Below are positions 10,495 through 18,504 of a DNA stretch of 64,000 nucleotides, one piece after another; positions within the stretch are counted from its first letter, which is position 1; every line of letters begins with the position of its first letter. The stretch is from Eikenella glucosivorans (GTDB taxonomy: Bacteria > Pseudomonadota > Gammaproteobacteria > Burkholderiales > Neisseriaceae). Position numbers and translations under genes: made by a program. The notes beneath the pieces are model-generated. The model saw nothing but the letters and a program-made list of their open reading frames with translations. It was not told the DNA's origin and searched no databases. Where the stretch lies: the NCBI RefSeq assembly GCF_016025525.2, contig NZ_JACSGR010000002.1, positions 1 through 64,000 of the forward strand, in the 5' to 3' direction.

Positions 10495-10515
10495 CTGTTT
10501 GGTCGCAGGGATGGA

Positions 10516-10554
10516 AGGCTACCTGAAAACGCCGCGCTCGTTTTCAGGTAGCCT
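10516..10554 (+). terminator. dgt terminator (inverted DUS pair)
   Basis: AGGCTACCTGAA (10516-10527) and TTCAGGTAGCCT (10543-10554), followed by TTTAT. Confidence 0.75.
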
Positions 10555-10633
10555 TTATAGGGTCGAAAATTGGGACGGAAACAGATGGAAACATGATGTG
10601 GCGGCGTGATGTGCCCAACCCGTCAGCCAAAAA

Positions 10634-10672
10634 AGGCTACCTGAAAACCTTGTTCGGGTTTTCAGGTAGCCT
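10634..10672. terminator. inverted DUS pair between convergent genes
   Basis: AGGCTACCTGAA (10634-10645) and TTCAGGTAGCCT (10661-10672), with A and T runs at the outer edges. It lies 20 bp past the stop of the minus-strand Spy-like gene. Confidence 0.75.
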
Positions 10673-10692
10673 TTTGCCGGGAAACGGTTTAA

Positions 10693-11103
10693 TCAGTGAT
10701 GGACGCAATGCCGCATCCATTCCTGCCGCTGCTGCGGTGTGAGGATTTGCAGCAGGGCGTGCTGCGCGCGCAGGTTTTCCACCTCGCGCTGCATCTGCGG
10801 TGCGTATTTTTCGTTCACATAATGCCGCGCCATATTGTCGTCGAACACCGGGCCGGCCAGCACCAGGTTGGAAGCCTGTGTGGTGTATTGGCGCAGGTTG
10901 CGCGATTGGGCCACCAAGTTGTCGAGCCGCTGGCGGTATTCAGCGCGCACCTGGCGCATCTGCTCCTGCTGGCTGCTGCTGAGCGAGAGCTGGCGCATGT
11001 CGCAATGGCCGTCGGCCCAGGCCAGGGAGCCGGCGGAGAGCAGGATGGAGGCGAAAAAACAGCGGCAGAGAGCCTGCCGGCGGGGAAATAGGCGCTGAGT
11101 CAT
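10693..11103 (-). CDS. Spy/CpxP-like periplasmic protein
   Basis: 136 residues from the ATG at 11103. A longer open frame to 11274 has no plausible start. Residues 1-30 form a signal peptide with a twin-Arg and hydrophobic core ending in ALA-type SLAWAD. The mature part is helical and Gln/Arg/Glu-rich, with two LTxxQ-like motifs (LSLSSSQQEQMRQVR near the start, ILTPQQRQEWM near the end), the mark of the Spy/CpxP fold. That family comprises periplasmic chaperones or stress sensors, often induced by metals and envelope stress. Function beyond the family is inference. Confidence 0.72.
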   Translation of the reverse strand: MTQRLFPRRQALCRCFFASILLSAGSLAWADGHCDMRQLSLSSSQQEQMRQVRAEYRQRLDNLVAQSRNLRQYTTQASNLVLAGPVFDDNMARHYVNEKYAPQMQREVENLRAQHALLQILTPQQRQEWMRHCVHH

Positions 11104-11278
11104 GATAACTCTTTGATCCAGTATAACCGTATAAATATGCTGCCAGTATACGAACGGCGGCGTGAAACACGGTATAATTCGAGTAAACCTGTGTAAACCA
11201 TATTGTGATGGAAAACATGACGTTTTTAGCACAATATGTGGCTGATTATAGCACCCAACCATCCGAGAGAGCATACAA

Positions 11279-11962
11279 ATGACCGATTACCGCATCGCGC
11301 CGAGTATTTTATCCGCCGATTTCGCCCGATTGGGCGAAGAAGTGCGCAATGTGATTGCCGCCGGCGCCGACTGGATTCATTTCGACGTGATGGACAACCA
11401 TTATGTGCCCAACCTCACCTTTGGGCCGATGGTGTGCGCCGCGCTCAAGCCCTATGCCACCGTGCCGATTGATGTGCACCTGATGGTGGAGCCGGTGGAC
11501 GCGATGATCCAGGCCTTTGCCGAAGCCGGTGCCGACATCATCACCTTCCACCCCGAGGCCAGCCGCCATATCGACCGCAGCTTGAGCCTGATTCGCGACA
11601 GCGGCTGCCGTGCCGGGCTGGTGCTCAATCCCGCCACGCCGGTGTATGTGTTGGAAAACGTGTTGGATAAAATCGACCTGGTGCTGCTGATGTCGGTCAA
11701 TCCCGGTTTTGGGGGGCAGAAATTTATTCCGCACACGCTGGAGAAGATCCGCCAAGTGCGTTCGCTCACCGACCTCTACGCCGCCGAAAGCGGTCGCCGC
11801 ATCCTGATTGAAGTGGACGGCGGCATCAAGGCCGGCAACATTGCCGAAGCCGCCGCCGCCGGTGCGGATACTTTCGTGGCCGGTTCAGCCATCTTCAGCC
11901 AGCCGGACTATGCGGCAGTGATTCAAGAAATGCGCACGCAGCTCGCCAAAGCCGGCGCATAG
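11279..11962 (+). CDS. rpe: ribulose-phosphate 3-epimerase
   Basis: Interconverts ribulose 5-phosphate and xylulose 5-phosphate in the pentose phosphate pathway. 227 residues, standard length for the TIM-barrel family. Motifs in order: APSILSADFARLGEE, HFDVMDNHYVPNLTFGP (metal-binding His and Asp), DVHLMVEP, VNPGFGGQKFI and the second catalytic Asp in EVDGGIKAGN. A GAGAG-type ribosome-binding site precedes the ATG. It stands alone between two divergently placed small genes. Confidence 0.96.
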   Translation: MTDYRIAPSILSADFARLGEEVRNVIAAGADWIHFDVMDNHYVPNLTFGPMVCAALKPYATVPIDVHLMVEPVDAMIQAFAEAGADIITFHPEASRHIDRSLSLIRDSGCRAGLVLNPATPVYVLENVLDKIDLVLLMSVNPGFGGQKFIPHTLEKIRQVRSLTDLYAAESGRRILIEVDGGIKAGNIAEAAAAGADTFVAGSAIFSQPDYAAVIQEMRTQLAKAGA

Positions 11963-12008
11963 GCTACCTGAAAAATCCTTGCAGCGCGAAGCGCATAGAA
12001 GCGCATAA

Positions 12009-12049
12009 AGGCTACCTGAAAAATATACCCGAATATTTTCAGGTAGCCT
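12009..12049. terminator. rpe terminator (inverted DUS pair)
   Basis: AGGCTACCTGAA (12009-12020) and TTCAGGTAGCCT (12038-12049). A further direct DUS copy lies at 11961-11972, overlapping the rpe stop codon. Confidence 0.75.
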
Positions 12050-12131
12050 TTATCCCGCCCGCCGTTTGCCCCGGGCATGGAAACGGGATACCATCGGCTT
12101 GTCTTGTAAACAGCAAAAAAAGGAAAACAGC

Positions 12132-12716
12132 ATGAAAATCCTATTGTTAGACGGCGGCAAACATTTCGGCCACTCCGCCGGCCGCCTCAACCACACCCTG
12201 CAACAAACCGCCAAAGACGTATTGAGCGCCAACGGTCACGCCATCCAAGAAACCGTAATCGACCAAGGCTACGACATCGCCGTGGAAATCGAAAAATTCC
12301 TGTGGATGGACACCGTGGTGTGGCAGATGCCCGGCTGGTGGATGCACGAACCGTGGACAGTGAAAAAATATATGGATGAAATTTTCACCTTCGGGCACGG
12401 CAAACTCTATCAAAGCGACGGCCGCCACCGCGCCAACCCCACCGAAGGCTACGGCAGCGGCGGCCTGCTGCAAGGCCGCAAACACATGCTCTCGCTCACC
12501 TGGAACGCGCCCATCGAAGCCTTCACCCGCCCCGGCGACTTCTTCGAAGGCGTGGGCGTGGACGGCGTGTATCTGCATTTCCACAAAGCCAACGAATTCC
12601 TGGGCACCACGCGCCTGCCCACCTTCATTTGCAACGACGTAATTAAAAACCCCCAGGTGGAACAATATATTGCCAACTATACCGCACATTTGAACCAAGT
12701 GTTCGGCCGGGCATAA
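12132..12716 (+). CDS. mdaB: NAD(P)H quinone reductase, MdaB family
   Basis: Flavodoxin-fold FAD oxidoreductase that reduces quinones by two electrons, protecting against oxidative stress. 194 residues from the ATG at 12132, which has an AGGAAAAC ribosome-binding site; the in-frame ATG at 12066 lies before a poorly conserved stretch. Family motifs seen: MKILLLDGGKHFGHSAGRLN at the N-terminus, DTVVWQMPGWWMHEPWTVK (about 58-76) and LLQGRKHMLSLTWNAP (about 115-130). The symbol follows E. coli MdaB; the physiological substrate is not visible from sequence. Confidence 0.9.
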   Translation: MKILLLDGGKHFGHSAGRLNHTLQQTAKDVLSANGHAIQETVIDQGYDIAVEIEKFLWMDTVVWQMPGWWMHEPWTVKKYMDEIFTFGHGKLYQSDGRHRANPTEGYGSGGLLQGRKHMLSLTWNAPIEAFTRPGDFFEGVGVDGVYLHFHKANEFLGTTRLPTFICNDVIKNPQVEQYIANYTAHLNQVFGRA

Positions 12717-12744
12717 ACTGCGCGGCTTCCTTCCCGCAAGCAGC

Positions 12745-12785
12745 AGGCTACCTGAAAATATACCCAAACATTTTTCAGGTAGCCT
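12745..12785 (+). terminator. mdaB terminator (inverted DUS pair)
   Basis: AGGCTACCTGAA (12745-12756) and TTCAGGTAGCCT (12774-12785), followed by TTTGTTTT. Confidence 0.75.
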
Positions 12786-12966
12786 TTGTTTTGCCTGAAG
12801 CATATCGGGCAGGGCGGGGCGCTGCCCTTCCCCTCAATCGGCTTCTGTTGCCGCACCGCCGCCTTCCACGCGCGGGCTGCCAGCATGAAAGACGCTTCCC
12901 GCCGGCCGAAACGTGTATAATCGCGCCCCTTGATCACACGCAACCACTTATCAAAAAGGAAAACCC

Positions 12967-13437
12967 ATGCAACCCGATACCCCGCAACGCTACGGCACCC
13001 TCACCCGCCTCCTGCATTGGAGCATGGCTGCCTGCTTCCTCTTCATGTTCGGCACCGCCTTCGCTTGGAATGCCAACGAAGAGCTGATGATGCGCCTCAT
13101 CAATCCGCACAAAGCGGCCGGCTTCCTGCTGATGTTTCTCGCCGTCTGCCGCGTGCTGTGGGCGCTGCTGCAACGCCAGCACCGCCCCGCCAACAACCTT
13201 GCCGCCAAGCTCGGCCATTGGGCGCTGTATGCCCTGATGCTGGCCGTGCCCGCCCTCGGCATCGCCCGCCAGATCGGACGCGGTCAGGACAACCCGAGCC
13301 TGATCGAGCTGGGCAACCAATTCCACGGCGAGCTGGCCTTCGTGCTGCTGGCGCTGGTGGCCGGACACATCGCCATGGTGGTGGTTCACGCCGTGAAAGG
13401 CGAATCCGTACTGTCGCGGATGTATGGCAAATCCTAG
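12967..13437 (+). CDS. cybB: cytochrome b561
   Basis: Small inner-membrane di-heme b-type cytochrome of the CybB/YodB group, moving electrons from the quinol pool, with superoxide oxidase activity shown for E. coli CybB. 156 residues with four hydrophobic helices. Putative heme ligands: His in RLLHWSMAACF (helix 1), INPHKAAGFLL (helix 2), and in helices 3-4 around NQFHGELAFVLL and AGHIAMVVVHA. The ATG at 12967 follows AAAAGGAAA. The gene ends at a strong intrinsic terminator. Confidence 0.88.
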   Translation: MQPDTPQRYGTLTRLLHWSMAACFLFMFGTAFAWNANEELMMRLINPHKAAGFLLMFLAVCRVLWALLQRQHRPANNLAAKLGHWALYALMLAVPALGIARQIGRGQDNPSLIELGNQFHGELAFVLLALVAGHIAMVVVHAVKGESVLSRMYGKS

Positions 13438-13462
13438 GCGCGGTTACGCCCGCAGCCGGGCT

Positions 13463-13505
13463 AAAAACAAACTGCCACGTGGTTTCACCGTGGCAGTTTG
13501 TTTTT
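13463..13505 (+). terminator. intrinsic terminator after cytochrome b561 gene
   Basis: Perfect 17-bp arms at 13463-13479 and 13489-13505 with a 9-nt loop, A run on the left and T run on the right. This one is not DUS-based. A degenerate DUS pair follows near 13508-13540. Confidence 0.85.
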
Positions 13506-13640
13506 CAAATAGCCTATTGTGCCGCAGGGGCTACCTGCAAAATGGTTTCAACTATTTATGGCTTTGCGAAGTTTGCTTCTACTTCATCGCAGCTGCATTT
13601 TCAGGTAGCCTTTCTGCGGTAGGAGCTACCTGAAAAATTT

Positions 13641-14552
13641 TCACGCCGTATTTTCTGCCTCCCCGTAAATTGTCCGTAGAATCTCCGTCAGCCAGTCAAA
13701 TACCTTCAACACGCGCACCGACGTGACCGTGCGCTGCGGGCGGTAAACATAAAGCTGCCACGGGCGGCGGGGAATGTCGGGGAAAAGTTCCACCAGTTCG
13801 CCGTTTTGCAGATACGGGCGGCACAAATAGTCGGGCAGATAAGCGGCAACATTGCCCGACAGCACAGCGGCGAGTTCGTTTTCGGGGTCGTCTGAAACAA
13901 AGCGGATGTTTTTCGGAAAAATGTGCAAGTCGGCGTTCAACGGCCAACCCCACGGGCGGTTGGTATCGGCGTTTATCAGCGATGAGGCGGGAAAACGGGC
14001 GGCGAGTTCTTCCAGCGTTTCGGGTGTGCCGTGGCGGGCAAGATAGGAAGGAGCGGCGACGATTTTGTCTGCGGTGTCGCAGATTTTGCGGACAATCATC
14101 AAATCTTCGGCTTCCATGCCGATACGCACGCCGATGTCGATTTGGTTTTCCACCGCGTTGAGCTTGACATCGCCGCTGCGCCAGTCCAGATAAAGTTCGG
14201 GATAGTCGGCGCATTTTGCCAGCAAAAGCGGCAGCACTTCGCTGTTTTGCAGCAGGCGCGGCACGGTAATCCGCACAATCCCGTGCATTTCGTCTTCCGT
14301 TTTCGCGGCGGCAAACAGGTTTTCACTCTCGGCAAGTAAAGCCTGTGCGCGCGGCAAAAATTCCGCCCCGAACTCAGTCAGGCGGATATTGCGCGTGTTG
14401 CGGGTAAAAAGCTGCTCGCCCAAAGCCGCTTCCAACTCGGCAATCACGCGTGTCACCACCTGCGGGGATACGGACAGGCGCAAGGCGGTTTCACGAAATT
14501 GCAGGGTTTCGGCGGCGGAGCAGAAGAATTTTAGGGCGTTGAGTTTGTCCAT
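13641..14552 (-). CDS. LysR-family transcriptional regulator
   Basis: 303 residues, the usual length. The N-terminal winged helix-turn-helix (about 1-60) has FFCSAAETLQFRETALRLS and VSPQVVTRVIAELEAALG. The rest is a LysR substrate-binding domain of the CrgA/DsdC-like class (DIGVRIG, VAAYLPDYLCR). It is divergent from the hydrolase gene at 14733 and probably controls it. A Neisseria mucosa-type DUS core GGTCGTCTGAA lies inside the gene (13886-13896), while no Eikenella DUS does. This suggests recent arrival from Neisseria. Confidence 0.9.
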   Translation of the reverse strand: MDKLNALKFFCSAAETLQFRETALRLSVSPQVVTRVIAELEAALGEQLFTRNTRNIRLTEFGAEFLPRAQALLAESENLFAAAKTEDEMHGIVRITVPRLLQNSEVLPLLLAKCADYPELYLDWRSGDVKLNAVENQIDIGVRIGMEAEDLMIVRKICDTADKIVAAPSYLARHGTPETLEELAARFPASSLINADTNRPWGWPLNADLHIFPKNIRFVSDDPENELAAVLSGNVAAYLPDYLCRPYLQNGELVELFPDIPRRPWQLYVYRPQRTVTSVRVLKVFDWLTEILRTIYGEAENTA

Positions 14553-14732
14553 TTTCGGCTTTCTATCGGGAAGAGGATATCTGAGAGGCTACCTGAAAAT
14601 ATTTCATGTAGCCTTTTGCGATGCGATTGTTCCATATTTGCGAATCGAAAATTCCGATTTTATTCATTGTTTAAAACCCAGTCCACCGCCATAATGCACT
14701 TATCCGATAAACAACAGCTTAGGAGCAACCCC

Positions 14733-15881
14733 ATGAAAACCCTCGTCAAAAAAACCTTCGCCCAAACTGCCGCCGCTGCCGCCGTTGCGCTGACTTTATC
14801 CGCCCCCGCGCTGGCAGACGTTACCGTAACCCCAATGAAAGGCGTCCAAACTTTGCAGCTTACTCAAGAATGGGACAAAATTTTCCCGCGTTCCAATAAA
14901 GTAGAACACCACAAAGTGACCTTTAAAAACCGCTACGGTATTACTTTAGCTGGCGATTTGTATGTGCCGAAAAATATCCGTCCGGGTCAGAAGCTGCCCG
15001 CGATTGCTGTCGCCGGCGCGTTCGGTGCGGTGAAGGAGCAGTCCAGCGGTCTGTACGCGCAAACGCTTGCCGAACGCGGGTTTGTAACCTTGGCATTTGA
15101 CGGTTCGTTCACCGGCGAATCGGGCGGCGAGCCGCGCAATATCGCATCGCCCGAAATCAATACCGAAGACTTTTCCGCCGCCGTGGATTTCCTCGGGCTG
15201 CAAAACTTCGTGAACCGCGACCAAATCGGTCTGTTGGGCATTTGCGGCTGGGGCGGTTTCGTGTTGAACGCCGCTGTGAACGACACCCGCGTCAAAGCGG
15301 TCGCCACCAGCACCATGTATGACATGACCCGCGTGATGGCAAACGGCTATGAAATCAATATGAAGCAGAACGCCCAAGGCGGCTACGACCGTGCGCCCGC
15401 GCAAATGAACGCCGATGCGCGCTACCAAGCCAAACAGGGCATGAACACCCAACGCTGGGCGGACGCGGAAAGCGGCACGCCGTCGCACGGCAGCCCCGAC
15501 AACCACCTGCCGTCGCAAGACAAATTCACCGCCGACACGCCGCAGTTTGTGCGCGAATATTCGGGCTTCTACAAAACCAAACGCGGCTACCACCCCCGCT
15601 CCGTCAATTCCAACGGCGCATGGTCGCAAACCACCCCGCTCTCGTTCATCAATATGCCCATCCTGCAACGCACCGGCGAATTGAAAGCCCCCGCTTTAAT
15701 CGTTCACGGCGAAAAAGCACATTCCCGCTATTTCAGCGAAGACGCGTTCAAATCTTTGGGTAGCCAAAACAAAGAGTTGTACATCGTCAAAGGCGCAAGC
15801 CACACCGATTTGTACGACAACACGCGCGGCAAAATTCCGTTTGACAAGTTTGAGCAGTTTTTTAAAGCGAACCTGCGTTAA
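14733..15881 (+). CDS. secreted DLH-like alpha/beta hydrolase
   Basis: 382 residues from the ATG at 14733 (AGGAG 8 nt upstream). An N-terminal signal peptide ends near SAPALA-D (about residue 29). The alpha/beta-hydrolase core has oxyanion-side AIAVAGAFGAVKEQSSG and nucleophile elbow GLLGICGWGGF, with Cys in place of the usual Ser, as in dienelactone hydrolase relatives. The late catalytic His is in KGASHTDLYD. It resembles E. coli YcjY-type hydrolases; the substrate is unknown. It is divergent from the LysR gene, which is likely its regulator. It ends directly at a Kingella-type DUS AGGCAGCCTGAA (15881-15892). Confidence 0.85.
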   Translation: MKTLVKKTFAQTAAAAAVALTLSAPALADVTVTPMKGVQTLQLTQEWDKIFPRSNKVEHHKVTFKNRYGITLAGDLYVPKNIRPGQKLPAIAVAGAFGAVKEQSSGLYAQTLAERGFVTLAFDGSFTGESGGEPRNIASPEINTEDFSAAVDFLGLQNFVNRDQIGLLGICGWGGFVLNAAVNDTRVKAVATSTMYDMTRVMANGYEINMKQNAQGGYDRAPAQMNADARYQAKQGMNTQRWADAESGTPSHGSPDNHLPSQDKFTADTPQFVREYSGFYKTKRGYHPRSVNSNGAWSQTTPLSFINMPILQRTGELKAPALIVHGEKAHSRYFSEDAFKSLGSQNKELYIVKGASHTDLYDNTRGKIPFDKFEQFFKANLR

Positions 15882-16031
15882 GGCAGCCTGAAAGCGCCAG
15901 CTTCAACGAAGTTAAAAGGTCGGCTGAAACACGAAAAGGCTACCTGAAAACTTGAAAAACGGTTTTCAGGTAGCCCTAATTTTACGGCAATCTGGTTTTA
16001 ACTTCGTTGAAGCTGCGTTTTCAGACGACCT
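15881..16031. repeat. nested inverted repeats with three DUS dialects
   Basis: The outer arms run from AGGCAGCCTGAA (15881-15892) to TTCAGACGACCT (16020-16031). They include perfect 19-bp arms at 15899-15917 and 15996-16014 (AGCTTCAACGAAGTTAAAA and its complement). Inside sits an Eikenella DUS pair (15937-15948 and 15965-15976, the last base of the second differing). Confidence 0.8.
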
Positions 16032-16051
16032 ATATCAACAAGGAGAACCCT

Positions 16052-16510
16052 ATGCGCCTCTTCCTCATCGCCGCAGCCCTTGCCTGCTTGGGCTGCACGC
16101 CCGACACTTCGCAGGCAAAGCCGCCTGCTTCCGCCCCATCCCGTCAAGCCGAACCCAATCAAGGAGCAAACATGAACCTTTCCATCAACGGGCAAATTTT
16201 CGCCGCCGAGTTTGCCGAGACCCAAGCTGCTGCCGAGTTTGCCGCACTGTTGCCGCTGACGTTGGATATGTCCGACTACAACCGCAACGAAAAAGTCGCC
16301 ACACTGCCCCAAGCCCTGACCGCCGCCGACACCGCCGTCAAACGCATTGAAGCGGGCGATATTCTCTTGTGGCAGGGCAACAGCATCGTCGTGTTCTACG
16401 AAAGTTTCGACACGCCCTACCGCTACACGCGTATCGGCAAAATCACCGACGCGGCGGGTTTGAAAGCGGCGGTCGGTGCGGGAAACGCGGCGGTGCGGTT
16501 TGGACGGTGA
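16052..16510 (+). CDS. cyclophilin-like fold lipoprotein
   Basis: 152 residues. The start ATG at 16052 follows AAGGAG. A lipoprotein signal (LIAAALACLGC, Cys near residue 14) precedes a Pro/Ser linker and a domain of about 110 residues. That domain has INGQIFAAEF, LLPLTLDMSDYNRNEKVATL and GDILLWQGNSIVVFYESF, features of the cyclophilin_like2 family (DUF3830/TM1367-like), whose function is unknown. The internal ATG at 16172 with its own AAGGAG could give a cytoplasmic form lacking the lipoprotein signal. It lies between two foreign-type DUS, with an acetyltransferase gene 57 bp downstream. Confidence 0.8.
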   Translation: MRLFLIAAALACLGCTPDTSQAKPPASAPSRQAEPNQGANMNLSINGQIFAAEFAETQAAAEFAALLPLTLDMSDYNRNEKVATLPQALTAADTAVKRIEAGDILLWQGNSIVVFYESFDTPYRYTRIGKITDAAGLKAAVGAGNAAVRFGR

Positions 16511-16544
16511 GGTCGTCTGAAAAGCAGATTGGGCATGAATGCCC
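16510..16544. repeat. mucosa-type DUS and small palindrome
   Basis: AGGTCGTCTGAA at 16510-16521 overlaps the lipoprotein stop codon. It is followed by the palindrome GGGCATGAATGCCC at 16531-16544, a kind of small repeat I associate with Neisseria genomes. Confidence 0.65.
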
Positions 16545-16567
16545 GACCAACATCGTAAGGAATAAAA

Positions 16568-17128
16568 ATGCACAATTATCCCCTAAACCGATACATCCCC
16601 GCTGACAGCACAATCTTCGCCGAAATTCACGCCATCGTTGCCGAAAACGCGCCGAAAATCGCCGAACTGTCGGGTGCGTTCCGTACGCCCGGGCAAATCC
16701 GTGCCGTGCTTGCCGACATGACGGGCAGCGAGATTCCCGACGATTTGCACGTCAATCTGCCGTTTTACAGTGATTTCGGCAGGCATATCCGCATCGGCAA
16801 AAACGTGTTTATCAATTCGGGCGCGATGTTTACCGACTTGGGCGGCATCACGCTGGAAGACGATGTACTCATCGCCCCGCGCGTAAACATCCTGACCGTA
16901 AACCATCCCGAAGACCCCGCCATGCGTCGCGGTTTAATCCTGAAGCCCGTCGTTATCAAAAAAGGTGCGTGGATAGGTGCGGGAGCAACAATTTTGCCGG
17001 GCGTTACCGTCGGCGAAAACGCCATTGTCGCGGCGGGTGCGGTGGTGGGTAAAGACGTGCCGGCAAATACCATCGTCGGCGGCGTGCCTGCCAAAGTGAT
17101 TCGGGAAATTAGGCGTGAGGCAGCCTGA
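16568..17128 (+). CDS. hexapeptide-repeat O-acetyltransferase (Maa/LacA type)
   Basis: 186 residues, left-handed beta-helix family. It has an N-terminal helical maltose-acetyltransferase-like region, then the hexapeptide repeats (HIRIGKNVFINSGAMF, ITLEDDVLIAPRVNI), the catalytic His in ILTVNHPEDP, and the closing GAWIGAGATILPGVTVGE and GGVPAKVIREI. It probably transfers acetyl from acetyl-CoA to a sugar or similar hydroxyl; the acceptor is unknown. It is last in the patch with foreign DUS and followed by AGGCAGCCTGAA (17118-17129). Confidence 0.88.
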   Translation: MHNYPLNRYIPADSTIFAEIHAIVAENAPKIAELSGAFRTPGQIRAVLADMTGSEIPDDLHVNLPFYSDFGRHIRIGKNVFINSGAMFTDLGGITLEDDVLIAPRVNILTVNHPEDPAMRRGLILKPVVIKKGAWIGAGATILPGVTVGENAIVAAGAVVGKDVPANTIVGGVPAKVIREIRREAA

Positions 17129-17179
17129 AAGCGTAGTTGATAAGAGGAATGCTGCTGCGCCTGCATGGCGGAACAGTAA

Positions 17180-17399
17180 AGGCTACCTGAAAATTTCTGC
17201 TTTGCAGCAACGCCGTTGCATTGCGGTGCAGGTTTTCAGGTAGCCTTATGCTTGGTTTGAATAGATTGCGGGCGGGTTTGGAGGCTACCTGAAAATGTTC
17301 CGGCGGCGCGGAAGTTCGTCTTCATCGCACAAGCTTGGGTTGAACTTCGCGGCGGCTGCGTGGTTTAACTGGGTGGAAGCCGGCGTTTTCAGGTAGCCT
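17180..17399. repeat. two inverted DUS pairs between convergent genes
   Basis: DUS at 17180-17191 with mate 17235-17246, and 17282-17293 with mate 17388-17399. The stretch separates the acetyltransferase gene from cysA and holds no gene. Confidence 0.75.
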
Positions 17400-17424
17400 T
17401 TTGCCGTATGCCGGAGAGGTGGCG

Positions 17425-18504
17425 CTAAATGGCGTATTCGATCAAATCGCTCTGGCTGAACACATATACCTGCCTCGGCGCGAGTGGTAGCACTTGGCCG
17501 GCGGCGAGGCCGAGGCGGGCGGCTTCGCTGCTGGCGAAGCTGGCATGCAGGGCGCGGCGCTCGGGTGCGTTTTGCGGCGCGAGGGTGAGGCGGGTGAGGG
17601 CGCCGGAGATGTGCAGGTGCTCGATACGGGCGTGCAGCATGGGGCGCTCGGGGGCGATCTGCCATTCGTGCGGGCGCACGAAACCACGCGCACTTTGCTC
17701 CTGCCAGCGGCGGTTGGCGGGCAGCGGCCAGGCATAGCCGTTGTAGTGCCACTCACCGCGCTCGATGCGGCCTTCGAAGGAGTCGGTTTCGCCGAGGAAT
17801 TCGGCCACAAAGGCGTTTTCAGGTAGCCGGTAGAGCGTGTCGGCGCTGCCAGCCTGTTCGATGCGGCCTTGGTTCATGATGACGATTTGATCGGACACTT
17901 CCAGCGCTTCTTCCTGGTCGTGCGTGACCAAAATGCTGGTGATGCCAAGCTCGTGGTGCAGGTTGCGCAGCCAGGTACGCAGCTCTTTGCGCACTTTGGC
18001 ATCGAGCGCACCGAAGGGCTCGTCGAGCAGCAGCAGCTTGGGCTCGACGGCCAGGGCGCGGGCCAGTGCGATGCGTTGGCGCTGGCCGCCGGAGAGCTGG
18101 TGCGGGTAGGAGTTGGCGAGGTGTTCGAGCTGCACGAGCTTGAGCAGGCCGGCTACTTTTTCGCGGATTTCGGCTTTGCCCGGGCGTTGGGCGCGGGGCA
18201 AGACGGTGAGCCCGAAGGCGACGTTGTCGGCCACGTTCATGTGGCGGAACAGGGCGTAGTGCTGGAACACGAAGCCGACTTTGCGTTCGCGCACGTGCAG
18301 GCGGGTGACGTCTTGCCCGTCGAACAGGATTTGGCCGCTGTCGGCGTTTTCCAGCCCGGCAATGATGCGCAGCAGGGTGGTTTTGCCGCAGCCGGAGGGG
18401 CCGAGCAGGGAAACCAATCCGCCGGTGGGCACTTCCAGGCGGATGTTTTTCAGGGCGTGGAAGTTGCCGAAATGTTTGTTGATGTTTTGGATGGTAATAC
18501 TCAT
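17425..18504 (-). CDS. cysA: sulfate/thiosulfate ABC importer, ATP-binding protein
   Basis: ATPase of the CysTWA importer for sulfate and thiosulfate. 359 residues with Walker A GPSGCGKTT (about 35-43), signature LSGGQRQRIALA, Walker B LLLLDEPFGALD and the switch His in LVTHDQEEALE. The C-terminal 110 residues form the TOBE-type regulatory part typical of CysA. The start ATG overlaps the cysW stop by 4 bases. Last gene of the operon cysT-cysW-cysA. A 10-bp DUS core lies inside near 17817. Confidence 0.95.
   Translation of the reverse strand: MSITIQNINKHFGNFHALKNIRLEVPTGGLVSLLGPSGCGKTTLLRIIAGLENADSGQILFDGQDVTRLHVRERKVGFVFQHYALFRHMNVADNVAFGLTVLPRAQRPGKAEIREKVAGLLKLVQLEHLANSYPHQLSGGQRQRIALARALAVEPKLLLLDEPFGALDAKVRKELRTWLRNLHHELGITSILVTHDQEEALEVSDQIVIMNQGRIEQAGSADTLYRLPENAFVAEFLGETDSFEGRIERGEWHYNGYAWPLPANRRWQEQSARGFVRPHEWQIAPERPMLHARIEHLHISGALTRLTLAPQNAPERRALHASFASSEAARLGLAAGQVLPLAPRQVYVFSQSDLIEYAI

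Noticed and set aside
11710..11716. G6 run in rpe and similar short runs elsewhere as phase-variation tracts
   Set aside because: Six-base runs are too short for frequent slippage; only the C10 run in rne stands out.
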